This document shows positions 50,901 to 61,604 of a stretch of DNA of 64,000 nt, piece by piece. The translations under genes and the position numbers were made by a program. The stretch's first letter is position 1, and each line of letters opens with the position of its first letter. Source of the DNA: Apostichopus japonicus (lineage: Eukaryota > Echinodermata > Holothuroidea > Aspidochirotida > Stichopodidae); contig NC_092577.1 of NCBI RefSeq assembly GCF_037975245.1, positions 9,275,013-9,339,012 of the forward strand. Direction: 5' to 3'. The notes beneath the pieces were generated by a model. It had not been told where the DNA came from and searched no databases. It worked only from the letters and a program-made list of their open reading frames with translations.

Positions 50901-51430
50901 CATGTGCCAATAATAGTATTGTTCCTGGCACGGATCCTGTTGGTTGGTACATCAGTAGCATAGTTTACACCTTCACCCTGATGTCTGGTGACAGGCGCGG
51001 TCCTTGGTAACCCGGGCGACGACCGAGCCGGTATAGGTTGGGAAATAGTTGTTGTCATCGTGTAGCGTGTCTTGGGCAATTTATCCTGGCGGAGCCCATC
51101 CCTCTCCAGAATTAGCCACAGCCGAAGTCCCCCATCTTGGGGCTCGCCCTGGATACGATCACGTGGCCGATTGAGTCCATCTTGAGACTGCTCCGCCCTG
51201 GCCGGTAACTGCAACGTGGAAGTCTTACGCCCAGTGATGCCGTGATGGCACCACCCCCCTCACGTGGTTTCGTCCGCCAGCTGAGACGGTGAACCAGGGT
51301 GTGGCGCTAGGAGCCAACACGTGAGAGATTTGGGAGATGGATGAGGACCAGTGATGCCTGTCCACCCTGCTACCGGGTGCAGCTGACAAGACACAAGGGA
51401 GCTACCTCTACCCATAGCCCCCTACACCCC
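47992..51430 (-). mobile_element. RTE-like non-LTR retrotransposon (LINE), nearly full length
   Basis: The element is 3439 bp on the minus strand, with an endonuclease-reverse transcriptase frame, a very short 3' end (stop codon, then GGTGAGGTGAGGAGG) and a 5' leader of about 200 bp. It is bounded by the 10-bp duplication TATAAATACC and inserted inside the 30-bp minisatellite. Only three lesions interrupt the reading frame, so the insertion is fairly young. The RTE-like call rests on the apurinic endonuclease-RT order, the short 3' UTR and the GTWNVRTL and RGRQRKRWED motifs. Confidence 0.88.
48000..51214 (-). pseudogene. LINE endonuclease-reverse transcriptase ORF, broken by one stop and two frameshifts
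   Basis: The 843-codon frame (51214-48683) has an AP-endonuclease domain: GTWNVRTL about 103-110, LCEVRW with E135, GDWNAKVG about 240-247, NQIDYIM about 308-314, GSDHDLV about 337-343. An RT domain follows, with SAGVDNIPAELIQ, GFRAGRSTTEQIF, FIDFKKAFDRV, VGVRQGCLLSPILFN and the catalytic FADD (about 806-809). A TAG (48685-48683) interrupts it. The frame then continues to about 48256 through FKYLGAIVTDEG and the FLYACESWTLT region. A one-base shift in a run of seven A (48256-48250, minus sense) precedes the conserved RWFGHV and RGRQRKRWEDNIPEW part. A second shift near 48105-48112 precedes the last PDALREAENRNKWKE part ending at 48000. The encoded enzyme would nick DNA and reverse-transcribe the element RNA. 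This copy is probably inactive. Confidence 0.88.
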
Positions 51431-53590
51431 TATAAATACCATGTAAGCCAATCAAGCATTATAAATACCATGTATGCCAATCAACCCATTATACATACCA
51501 TGTATGCCAATCAACCCATTATACATACCATGTATGCCAATCAACCCATTATACATGTATGCCAATCAACCCATCATACATACCACTTATGCCAATCCAC
51601 CCATTTTACATACCATGTATGCCAATCACCCATTATAAATACCATGTATGCCAATCACCCATTATAAATACCATGTATGCCAATCAACCCATTATACATA
51701 CCATGTATGCCAATCGACTCACTATACATACCATGTATGCCAATCTACCCACTATACATACCATGCCAATCAACCCATTATACATACCATGTATGCCAAT
51801 AAACTCAGTATACATACCATTTATGCCAATCCACCCATTATACATACCATGTATGCCAATCAACCTATTATACATGTATGCAAATCAACCCTTCATACAT
51901 ACCATCTATGCCAATCAACCTATCACACATACCATGTTTGCCAATCAACCCATTATACATGTAAATGCCAATCACCCACTATACATACCATGTATGCCAA
52001 TCAACTTATTACACATCCCATGTATGCCATTCACCCATTATAAATACCATGTATGCCAATCCACCCATTATACATACCATGTATGCCAATCACCCACTAT
52101 ACATACCATGTATACCAATCAACCCATTATATATGTAAATGCCAATCACCCACTATACTGTACATGCCATGTATGCCAATCAACCCATTTTACATACCAT
52201 GTATGCCAAAAAACTCATTATACATAGCATGTATGCCAATCCACCCATTATACCTACCATGTATGCCAATCAACCCATTATACATACCGTGTATGCCAAT
52301 CAAAACATCATACATACCATGTATGCCAATCAACCCATCATATATACCACGTATGCCAATCAACCCATTTTACATACCATGTATGTCAATCACCCATTAT
52401 AAATACCATGTATGCCAATCGCCCATTATAAATACCATGTATGCCAATCAACCCATTATACATACCATGCATGCCAATCGACCCACTATACATACCATGC
52501 CAAACAACCCATTATACATACCATGTATGCCAATCAACCCTTCATACATACCATGTATGCCAATCAACCTATCACACATACCATGTATGCCAATCAACCC
52601 ATTATACATGTATGCCAATCAACCCATCATACATACCATGTATGCCAATCAACCTATCACACATACCATGTTTGCCAATCAACCCATTATACATGTAAAT
52701 GCCAATCACCCACTATACATACCATGTATGCCAATCCACCCATTATACATACCATGTATGCCAATCCACCTATTATACATACCACGTATGCCAATCAACC
52801 CATTTTACATATACCATGTATGTCAATCACCCATTATAAATACCATGTATGCCAATCCACCCATTATACATACCATGTATGCCAATCAACCCATTATACA
52901 TACCATGTATGCCAATCGACCCACTATACATACCATGCCAATCAACCCATTATACATACCATGTATACCAATAAACTCAGTATACATACCATGTATGCCA
53001 ATCCACCTATTATACATACCATGTATGCCAATCAACCTATTATACATGTATGCCAATCAACCCATCATACATACCATGTATGCCAATCAACCTATCACAC
53101 ATACCATGTTTGCCAATCAACCCATTATACATGTAAATGCCAATCACCCATTATACATACCATGTATGCCAATCAACCCATTATACATACCATGTATGCC
53201 AATCAACTCATAATTCATACCATGTATGCCAACCAACCCATTATTCATATCATGTATGCCAATCGACCCACTATACATACCATGCCAATCAACCCATTAT
53301 ACATACCATGTATACCAATAAACTCAGTATACATACCATGTATGCCAATCCACCCATTATACATACCATGTATGCCAATCAACCTATTATACATGTATGC
53401 CAATCAACCCATCATACATACCATGTATGCCAATAAACCTATCACACATACCATGTTTGCCAATCAACCCATTATACATGTAAATGCCAATCACCCACTA
53501 TACATATCATGTATGCTAATCAACCCATTATACATACCATGCATGCCAATCAACCCATTATAAATACCATGTTTGTCAATGAACCCATTA
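51431..53590. repeat. Long 30-bp minisatellite, right segment (array 2 continued)
   Basis: Same unit and variants as 42950-47991. It is the other half of the array split by the LINE, starting with the second copy of the target site TATAAATACC (51431-51440). Confidence 0.92.
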
Positions 53591-53840
53591 TACAGCATAA
53601 CTAAATTACTCATATGCACATATTAGCTCAACGTTTTTACATGTCATGCCACCCTGCCAACACCCTACCCCACCCCCCCCCATCCATCCCCCCATAAAGC
53701 AAATATAAAAGAGATAGAAACTTAGTTATTGGATTTTATGGTTAAAATAAATAATATAGCACATTTAAGTACTGTAACTAGTCAACAAACCATCATAGCA
53801 CATTCTGACAACGAAATATGTAATAATGTTACATTAGAAA
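53590..53840. repeat. Second copy of the array flank (pairs with 42670-42905)
   Basis: Collinear with 42670-42905 in the same orientation. A longer poly-C tract is present near 53670-53695. Confidence 0.85.
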
Positions 53841-55554
53841 ATCATAAATCAAGAAAAATCATTATGAAATAAAGATGGGCATTAGGGGAAGGGAGTAACA
53901 TAAATAATACCACTAAAAGATATAAATCCATCAATGACTATAACCTTAGAGATGCTAAAAATGCACATCTCACACAAACAAGAAAAGTCCTCTCTACTGG
54001 AATGTCAGCGTTAGATATTACATCAATTCTAGACTGAAGACTTGAGTAGACTTACGTCTGAATCTACAAAAAAAAATGTGACTAAAGAAACATAACAAAC
54101 TCAACAAAGATAGAAAGTGTCATTACTATTATCTAACCTTTTCTAGCAGATTCGATACTACTGTATGTGACTGTGCTATGCAATCTCAACAATATAAATA
54201 TTTGTCATTATTGGAGATTGGGTTCTCAAAGTTCTAAAACAAAAGAATGGCTTAGTGTAATATATGTATTCAATGAATAATATAATGGATAACATCAAGG
54301 TATATTTGTTTCAACTGAGAGAGTATTTCGTGATGGGATCAATACAATTTGTGTTTGGGGCTAACAAGGTGAATAGGCTTTGTTTATTCAATGCACAAAA
54401 CATACACAGCAATACAGTAGCATGTCAACACAATGTTCACAGAAAGATTGTAGCTTGTAGCAAAGCACCATACCATACCAATGTACCAAGAGTTGGAAAG
54501 AAATATATTTTGTGCATTCCAAACAAAGTTAGAATTAATAAAGTGACCTGTATATGCAATATCTTGTTATCCAAAGAGAAACAACTACATCTCAGGTTCT
54601 GATAAATAACATCTCATTTGGTATTAGTCCATCAATAACTCATATCGAAACAGTTTGTGCTTTCACTTGTTATCATCTAGATTTTGGAGGAAGGGTGAAA
54701 GGAAAGGCTGGTTTTAGGTCTGATTGATGCCTATTGTGTCATGTCACAAATGGGGGCGGGAAGGGCATTTGGCCTACATCCATGCTAGGAATGGGTCAAT
54801 CATCATTATTATTACTACATTTGTGTAATACAAATATAAATCTTGCCAATGTATACAACATTAAAAGTGTGCAGTTTAGAACAATTTCCTGTGAGCAATC
54901 AAAAGAGTTAAGAGTAAAATGTTAATAAGGTCTATCTAGAATAGCAGTGAACATGGCATATCATGGCTTCATGCATATTCAAAAGTTGTTTTAAAGCTAC
55001 AGTATGATTACTGGCAATACTAGTTATATGGGAATGTAAGATCTAAATATAGCAATTACTGATGGCAGATGCCGGGAGAATCCCTAATTCATTCTCTCTC
55101 ATCTGATTTATTGTATTAATGGGTCAAAACGATACCAAAATTACAGGTGGCAATGTACATATAACTTCAAGGACTTGATACTTCATAGTTTCTTAATTTC
55201 AAACACATCCATGATCAGACCAAGGTACATACTACAAAAACTTAGCTTGCCTGGCATGTGGGAAATTTTTATTTTCCAAAAGGTTTTCTGATGAACTGAT
55301 AATTTAGGAATCTTTCAGTAACTGAGATGTCTTCGATCAATACTACAATATAGTAATTCATTTTATTAAATGTTATTACCTCTACACAATTAAACAAGTG
55401 GAATCTTAAAAGTGCATTTGATGTTATTGATGAAGCTAATAAGGCAAGCTGTCTTCACCTATATATGGCATGATGTTTTGATCAGAAGGTATCCAACACA
55501 AACTATTACCATTTCACACACTGACTTTTGAGAAATTATTATGTGAAGACTCAC
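53841..55554. other. No exon confirmed; probably intron or 3' region of the minus-strand gene
   Basis: The plus-strand frame at 54264-54602 (112 codons) has no recognisable domain and no splice support. No minus-strand exon with good borders was found. Confidence 0.35.
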
Positions 55555-55665
55555 CAGACTCTCATCCACAAAGGAAGTTATGTCATCAGTGATGTGCTCC
55601 CACTTGAGTTTTTCTTTCAATTTCTTGGATGAAATGTACAGAAGAAATGTTGATAACTGTATCAC
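55555..55665 (-). CDS. Coding exon of an unidentified minus-strand gene
   Basis: The minus strand reads TCTCTAACCTCCAG|GTGATACAG...GAGAGTCTG|GTGAGT. The exon has 111 nt, phase 0-0, and encodes VIQLSTFLLYISSKKLKEKL and on to a C-terminal ITSFVDESL. Good splice borders and coding-like composition support it. It may follow the exon at 57534-57605 in the same transcript, since both are on this strand and phase 0-0. I do not recognise the family. Confidence 0.6.
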
Positions 55666-57533
55666 CTGGAGGTTAGAGAGAAAATACAAAATAACTCAAC
55701 TTTCCATTCACTAGATTTGTCAAGGTGAATATTCATCAGGTCTGTGATCATTTTTGTGACAGACATCAATACCTTTCCTTGTGTATATATGTGTATATAT
55801 GTGTGTATATTTAAGTATATATGAATATTTATATAGCTGTATTCTCAGAGAAGCATATATTTGTCCTATTTCTGTTTTCATTTTTGGGTTTGTTTGACTG
55901 ACATAGCTAACAGCACAGGACTAATATCATTATCCAAAACATCTTTGCCTTTATTTAAAGTTGCTCTTTAGGAATATGTTTTGCATCTGAGGTAATCAAC
56001 ACAACTACTTATTTACAACATTTGTAGTGCTAACTGATCAACTCCATGTTACCTCTTGAGAGTTTTGAAGCTCCCCCCCCCCCCCAATATAAAACAACTT
56101 TTGACAACTGCTGGAATTTTTCTACCAAATCTTCTATAGTATCGCAACAGGAAATCAATGTAGAAAACATATGTGCTTGAGTTTGCTGGAAATATCTCTT
56201 AAATGGTCAGTACTATAACTGAAGTGCAAATAATTTACATCTCAGACAGAACATATTACGAGCATCCTTCAACACCATTGAACAATGGCTAAAAAATGGA
56301 ATTCTGAATTACTTTGGTTTTTACTCTGAGGACATGCTTAGGGTCCAGAGGCTATATGCATGTCTTTTATTACTGACTGACAGCAACATATACACACATT
56401 ACAGTAAACCAACCAAAGACTTCCACTTGCAATCCCTTAGTATATAGTTCATTGGCAATTGGCATAAAGACTAGATTATTTTCAGATTTAAATTTTCTTG
56501 GATTTGGATGCACTGATATGGGAAGGGTAGGAATGGTTAGGATAGAAAAGGAGAAATTGTTCCTGTTAGTCACTCTACATTTTATTAAACAAAGACCTAA
56601 TTGTGACATATAGCAAGTGGAAGCACATAGGCTTTAGAGAGTGTGATCATAGCAACAACATAACTGATTCACTTGCTGAGGCAGTTGTGCAGGGTGTTGT
56701 TCACTCTGGCATACTATAGTACCAAGCTCACTTAATACACGTCTCCATTAAAACAGAATGATGGAGAAGTATGTCACATATTAACATTTCTATAAATTTC
56801 TTAGCCTTGGCAAATCTTGGGTGTATATCAAAAGGAAATAATCTCACATAGGTACTCCTACTACTAGGAGAAGCTTACAGGCTACCTTCAAGAAAACTAA
56901 CCCTATACAAATAGCTTTCTTTAGTCTTGGGATAATGAAGTTGATGAAAACTCAAATGAGAAGATAGATCTAACGTAACTAATGAACCAATGGAAGCCTT
57001 ACTATAGGTTTGGTCAAGTTTAACTACTTGTGACAATTCATTCTTTAGTTTGTAACTGAGATATAACAGTAAGTATAGTTCTCCTCATAATATAAAGCAG
57101 ACTTTAGAAGTGTTCTAACGTAGTGTGGGTATGGGTCTTGTTTTGTTTGAAGTGACTCTATTTAATAGTACAGGGCCATGAACTTATGAACTGAATTGAT
57201 TGTTTAAAAGCCTATCATACATGTTACTACCTCTTTGCTGCCTATTAATAAAGGGGACCCAGCTCATTAACATATACACCTTTTTGTGTACTTTTACACA
57301 TTGGTAAGCAATACAATGTATGGCATTCAGTGCCTAATTATATGGTGTACGTATATAGGTTGCCTTTATCTTCCCCTCTGGGTCTTAGAGAATTTACTGA
57401 TCAAGAAAGATTCAAAACAATTACTGTTTCCCCAGGATTAGGCAGTAACAAAGTTACTTTATACCCAGACTCAAATCTAATTATAACTACAACCCAGCTT
57501 ACCAGTCCTGCTATACACTAATTATACACTTAC
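55666..57533. other. Intron-like DNA between two minus-strand exons
   Basis: Contains TATATGTG microsatellite sequence (about 55785-55830) and a poly-C run (about 56072-56085). No further exon was identified. Confidence 0.4.
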
Positions 57534-57605
57534 ATTACCATCAGCATATTGTAAACCATTCTGTGCAAGATCCACATCATGTGACCTCCAAAGATCGTCA
57601 TAAGA
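57534..57605 (-). CDS. Coding exon of an unidentified minus-strand gene
   Basis: The minus strand reads GTGGATTAATCAG|TCTTATGACGAT...GATGGTAAT|GTAAGT. The exon has 72 nt, phase 0-0, and encodes SYDDLWRSHDVDLAQNGLQY and ADGN. A strong donor and matching phase link it to 55555-55665. The pyrimidine tract is weak. Function unknown. Confidence 0.55.
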
Positions 57606-59178
57606 CTGATTAATCCACATTTACCTAATGAGGAGGAAAGGACAAAAGAAATAAGAATCAGTTGTCACTAATTCTATATTGAGAATATCAGAACAAGATA
57701 TGTTTGAATGTAAACAATAAAATCCATTGTTATTGAGTATATCTTTACAATATTTACTCCACAGTCTTTCTACTGCTCACAGATATACAAGCTATTGCTA
57801 AAATGACATTGTGTCACTGAAACAACTCAATAGACTGCAAATTCATTTTATTTCATTGAAAGGCACTTTTGTATTTTCAAGTTGAACAGCTTTTGAAAAT
57901 TTACCCAAAAACAAAACAAGAGGTTAAATTTGGTAACATGTTTGGAATCCTTTGGATTAGGCTAATTGATCAGCACACTTTCTAGTTTGGGTACTTTTAA
58001 CATGATTATTTTTTCGTTTTAACACTAAATGTCTAATTTTGTTACTTTGAAGTCAAGCAAAGTAAGGCCTAATTACTGGTCTGGATTGCTTTTGTCAAAC
58101 AATCAGTACACCAGTGTCAAGCTGAGGCTGCTTTCATACATAAATGTTGTTGTCTTTGCTTCCACAACCGTCCCAGCAACTAGATTTCCACCTACACAAA
58201 CTTATAACATAATTACTGAACTAAACAATAGCTTTAAGAACATTAAAATAATACAAAATGCATTAAGAATGTCAAATGACATAACATGCTGAACCCTACA
58301 AAAAACTTGTCATATTGTCTTGTATAATCTTCTGTGATAGAATCATAAACTGATGCTTGTCAATAATCAATACCTCTAATAATTATCCATGACAACTATT
58401 TAATATGATGAGATAGGTGGACCTTGTCATAAATTACATAATATCCACTCAACCTGGAGACAGTGACAACAGAAAGCCTTCATTAGCATTAGATGCTGAA
58501 ATGGGAATGAACTATTTCATAATGAAACAATGGATGTCTAATGACCATTAACATTGTTCAGATTATAAAGATTGGAGATGACCATGGCTATAATATAGAA
58601 ATCACATCAGAATTTACTCCTCTTGAAACGTAGAGTTATGGTACAATTTGTAGAGATGATGCTACAATTAGAGAAACACTGAACAAAAGAGGTCTCACAG
58701 AATCCGTCAGTCTAAGACACAACCTTTAGAGGTATCTAAACTTAGATTGTTAATATGTTATGTCTTGTTTTGCAGTGATTTAAATTGAAGGGGGTTTGGG
58801 GGGTAGGGAGTGCTGGATGAAGGACTTTCTGGTGGGGTAATGTCCCTTAAGGGATCATCTGACACATTATGGAGTAAGAATATCCACCTAAACACTTGCA
58901 TTCTCATGGCAGAGGAAGAGGATTGGGTGGGTGGGGTAAGAATCAGGTGGTCAACCATGCAATCATTACCTTGCTCATGCAAACTGTACACATTTCTTCC
59001 AAGAGCTGAACTCCGGATATGAAACCGGTAAATCCATAAACTAAGTCTGCTAGTAGCAGAATTCGGTAATGTCACATTGCCAAACACATAGAAATAACAC
59101 AGCTTATATAAACATACGGTATGCTTATGTAGTTTCAAAATAAATTACAAAGTAAAATTAGCAAAAGGGCCATTCTCG
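57606..59178. other. No exon confirmed; intron-like
   Basis: Open frames here (58029-58292 plus, 59138-58758 minus) show no domain and no splice support. The sequence may be the upstream part of the minus-strand gene. Confidence 0.35.
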
Positions 59179-60299
59179 GTCACGTGTGTGACGAAAAATG
59201 GGGAGATCTGCACTTTACCACTAAGTAACTACTTTTAGGTAAAGAAAGTTGGGTTGATTGTAGTACTTAAGTATGCACTAGGGGGACTCTTTTACAAAAC
59301 CATATAGCTTAGCCAAAATCAGAATATTCATGTGCTGGCACAGGTCATATAAAGGTCGTTCACGTGTGTGACGTGAAATGAAACTGGCCTCTTTTGGACA
59401 AAAAAACATCGGCAAATTCCTCAGTTTCTAACATGGCTGGATAAACCTTATTTCTCATGTTACTACCTTAATGTGTTTCCATTCTAAAAAGACATTTCAC
59501 CTAAATATTTCACTTCTTAAAATTAGCATAATACTACTAAGCTAAACAAAATCCAATCACGTGTGTGACATTCTGAATTGTCATTCAATAGTATGCAAGT
59601 TTGCAGTGCATATGTTGACTCTAGTAATGACCACAGAACAGCACTGATGTTGATATTCCATAGAAATTACTTTAAATTAGTTTTACTGCCATGATTTTTT
59701 GGGTCACGTGTGTGACATTTTTGGGTCACGTGTGTGACATTCTGCATTTTCATGGATATGCAATTTCATTGGATGAACTTTTCCTCATTTGCATATAACA
59801 CTGTTGTCATGCCATACACACATGACATAACAACAGTCCAAGTCCACAGTGCTGCTGCAATTTCATTGGATGAAGCTTTTCTCATTTGCATATGACAATG
59901 TTGTTATGCTACACACTCATGACATAACAACAGTCCAAGTTCATGTGCTGCTGCAATTTTATTGGATGGAGCTTTTCTCATTTGCATATTACACTGTTGT
60001 CAGGCCACACACACATTAACAAACCAGTCTGCTAACAATATTTAGTCCATTTAGTTTTGTTGAATGCTCAACTTGGGGCTTCATTGTCACAAACGTGATC
60101 CTAAATGTCACACACGTGACCATCGGTCACATGTGTGACGACTAATTAGAGGCTATTAATTAATCGTAGTAATATTTGACTGGATATTTTGCAGAACTAA
60201 CAGTCTTTACCAAGAACGGTTGAATATCAAGTGTGGACATCATAAGGCACATCAGTTACTTATTATGAACACTTGCATTATTTTTGTCACGTGTGTGAC
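59179..60299. promoter_or_regulatory. Cluster of nine GTCAC-N4-GTGAC-type palindromes
   Basis: Full GTCACGTGTGTGAC stands at 59179, 59703, 59725 and 60286. Copies with a changed first base stand at 59359 (T) and 59556 (A). The reverse orientation GTCACACACGTGAC is at 60107. Variants are GTCACATGTGTGAC at 60126 and GTCACAAACGTGAT at 60086. Most include CACGTG, the E-box core bound by bHLH-zip factors. Surrounding bases differ between copies, so this is not simply a tandem repeat. The regulatory role is inferred. Confidence 0.5.
59757..60010. repeat. Three tandem units of about 97 bp with octamer ATTTGCAT
   Basis: Each unit has TGCAATTTCATTGGATG, CTTTTCTCATTTGCATAT, CACTGTTGTCATGCCA and CATGACATAACAACAGTCCA. 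The octamer ATTTGCAT (POU-factor type) is at 59787, 59884 and 59980. GTTGTCATG and CATGACATAACAAC form an imperfect inverted repeat in the units. Confidence 0.75.
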
Positions 60300-61304
60300 A
60301 TCAAAATTATGCTAATTAGCACCCAGTATTAATAAAGAATTGAAGATCAGGAACCTCTGCCTTAGGAATGAAATAAATTAACCCATGTACAGTATAACTA
60401 CCCCCATGTGATAGTTGATAACTGAAATATGATTTATAGATACTCATGTAGAAAAATCAAATATACTGTACAGTAATAAACTACAGTACAAGTTTTGGCT
60501 AAAACTTTCAATAATGCAAATTTATGCAAATTAGTATGTTATGGTTGTCATTTCAATAGAAAAAATATGAAACAGAAAACTTGAGGCAAACAAAAAAATA
60601 TAACATTTGGGCCTGAAGAACACTTTAGTTTTTTCATGCCTGTTTCATATTCCAGAGAATGGCCCAAAAGATGAGGAATGTCTTCTGATATTACAGTATA
60701 TATACTACAGTATCTTGAAATAATACTTACAACTCAGTTATAATTATAATAACATCGTAAAGAAACTAATGCAACTAGAAAGAATACAAATCTATATACT
60801 GTACAAGATGAGTTCAAGGTCTCAAGATGCTTCCCACAGTGAATATACAGCTCAACCAGTACCAAACTAACTGAAATATAAACAATCATTAATCTGAAAT
60901 TGAGACCAGCATTAATCTGGTTTACATTCTATTCAGAAACAAGACTTATAATGATACAGCCCTGAAAAAAGAATGGAGCCTGAAGAAAACATGATGAAGG
61001 ATTCTGGTCACATAATTTAGGAACCAATGGTTTATTATACTGTCTATAGGTTGATGGATTTGTAGGATTTCTGAAATGCTGACATTGTAGTATCATTGAT
61101 TGAGTTAAAATACATGTTTGTCTAAACTGCAGAGTGCAGACTTTGATACATACTGTTATTTCATAACATTTGATCCCATGCAGTCTTGTGTGAGGAGGGG
61201 GTGGGGGAGGCGTGGGTGGGGGCTACATTTGTCAGTTGAGTGCCCAGTGAAATATGTGATAAAGAATAATATACTTTACCTTAGGATAAACAAAGACTTG
61301 AAAA
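60300..61304. other. No gene seen
   Basis: AT-rich, with repeated short TACAGTA-type words and a G-rich tract near 61195-61225. No exon supported. Confidence 0.4.
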
Positions 61305-61604
61305 AGTTGGCCAGGTGACACAATTGCGCATGGAACTGGGTCTGGCTCTCAATATCACTGGTTTACACCCTACTTGAATAAAGTAGATTTAACCTCACAG
61401 GATGAGATTGTGGATAGCAGAACTGGTGTGCGACAGTTTATCAGGAGTTTGGAGAAACATATCAAAGAATTAAGGGAGAAGCAAACCCAGCCATCATCTG
61501 CAGCTGATATGATAGACATCTTTGAGAAGAATAAAAATAATGGTGGAAGTGATTTGCATTGTACTGCCCACTTACGTTTTGAATCATATTTTTCTAACAT
61601 TTAA
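61305..61604 (+). CDS. Orphan coding fragment, exon or pseudogene, function unknown
   Basis: The plus-strand frame is open after a TGA near 61297, and a possible acceptor GTTGGCCAG precedes 61313. It reads GTGSGSQYHWFTPYLNKVDL and then TSQDEIVDSRTGVRQFIRSL, EKHIKELREKQTQPSSAADM and IDIFEKNKN. The charged, helix-like composition strongly resembles real protein, with a coiled-coil-like EKHIKELREKQ part. The coding look ends near 61545, while the frame runs to a TAA at 61602-61604. No clear donor was found. It could be an exon of a plus-strand gene or a processed fragment. Confidence 0.4.
   Translation, partial: SWPGDTIAHGTGSGSQYHWFTPYLNKVDLTSQDEIVDSRTGVRQFIRSLEKHIKELREKQTQPSSAADMIDIFEKNKNNGGSDLHCTAHLRFESYFSNI

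Noticed and set aside
43029-53563. Many overlapping frames of 70-420 codons (MYANQPIIHT, MPINPLYIPC, HVCQSTHYTY) as proteins
   Set aside because: All are frames of the 30-bp minisatellite, open because the unit lacks stops. Several frames are open at once and switch at 29-bp units.
54264-54602. 112-codon plus-strand frame as a gene
   Set aside because: No recognisable domain, no splice sites and no promoter signal. The length is not unusual for a random frame in a window of this size.
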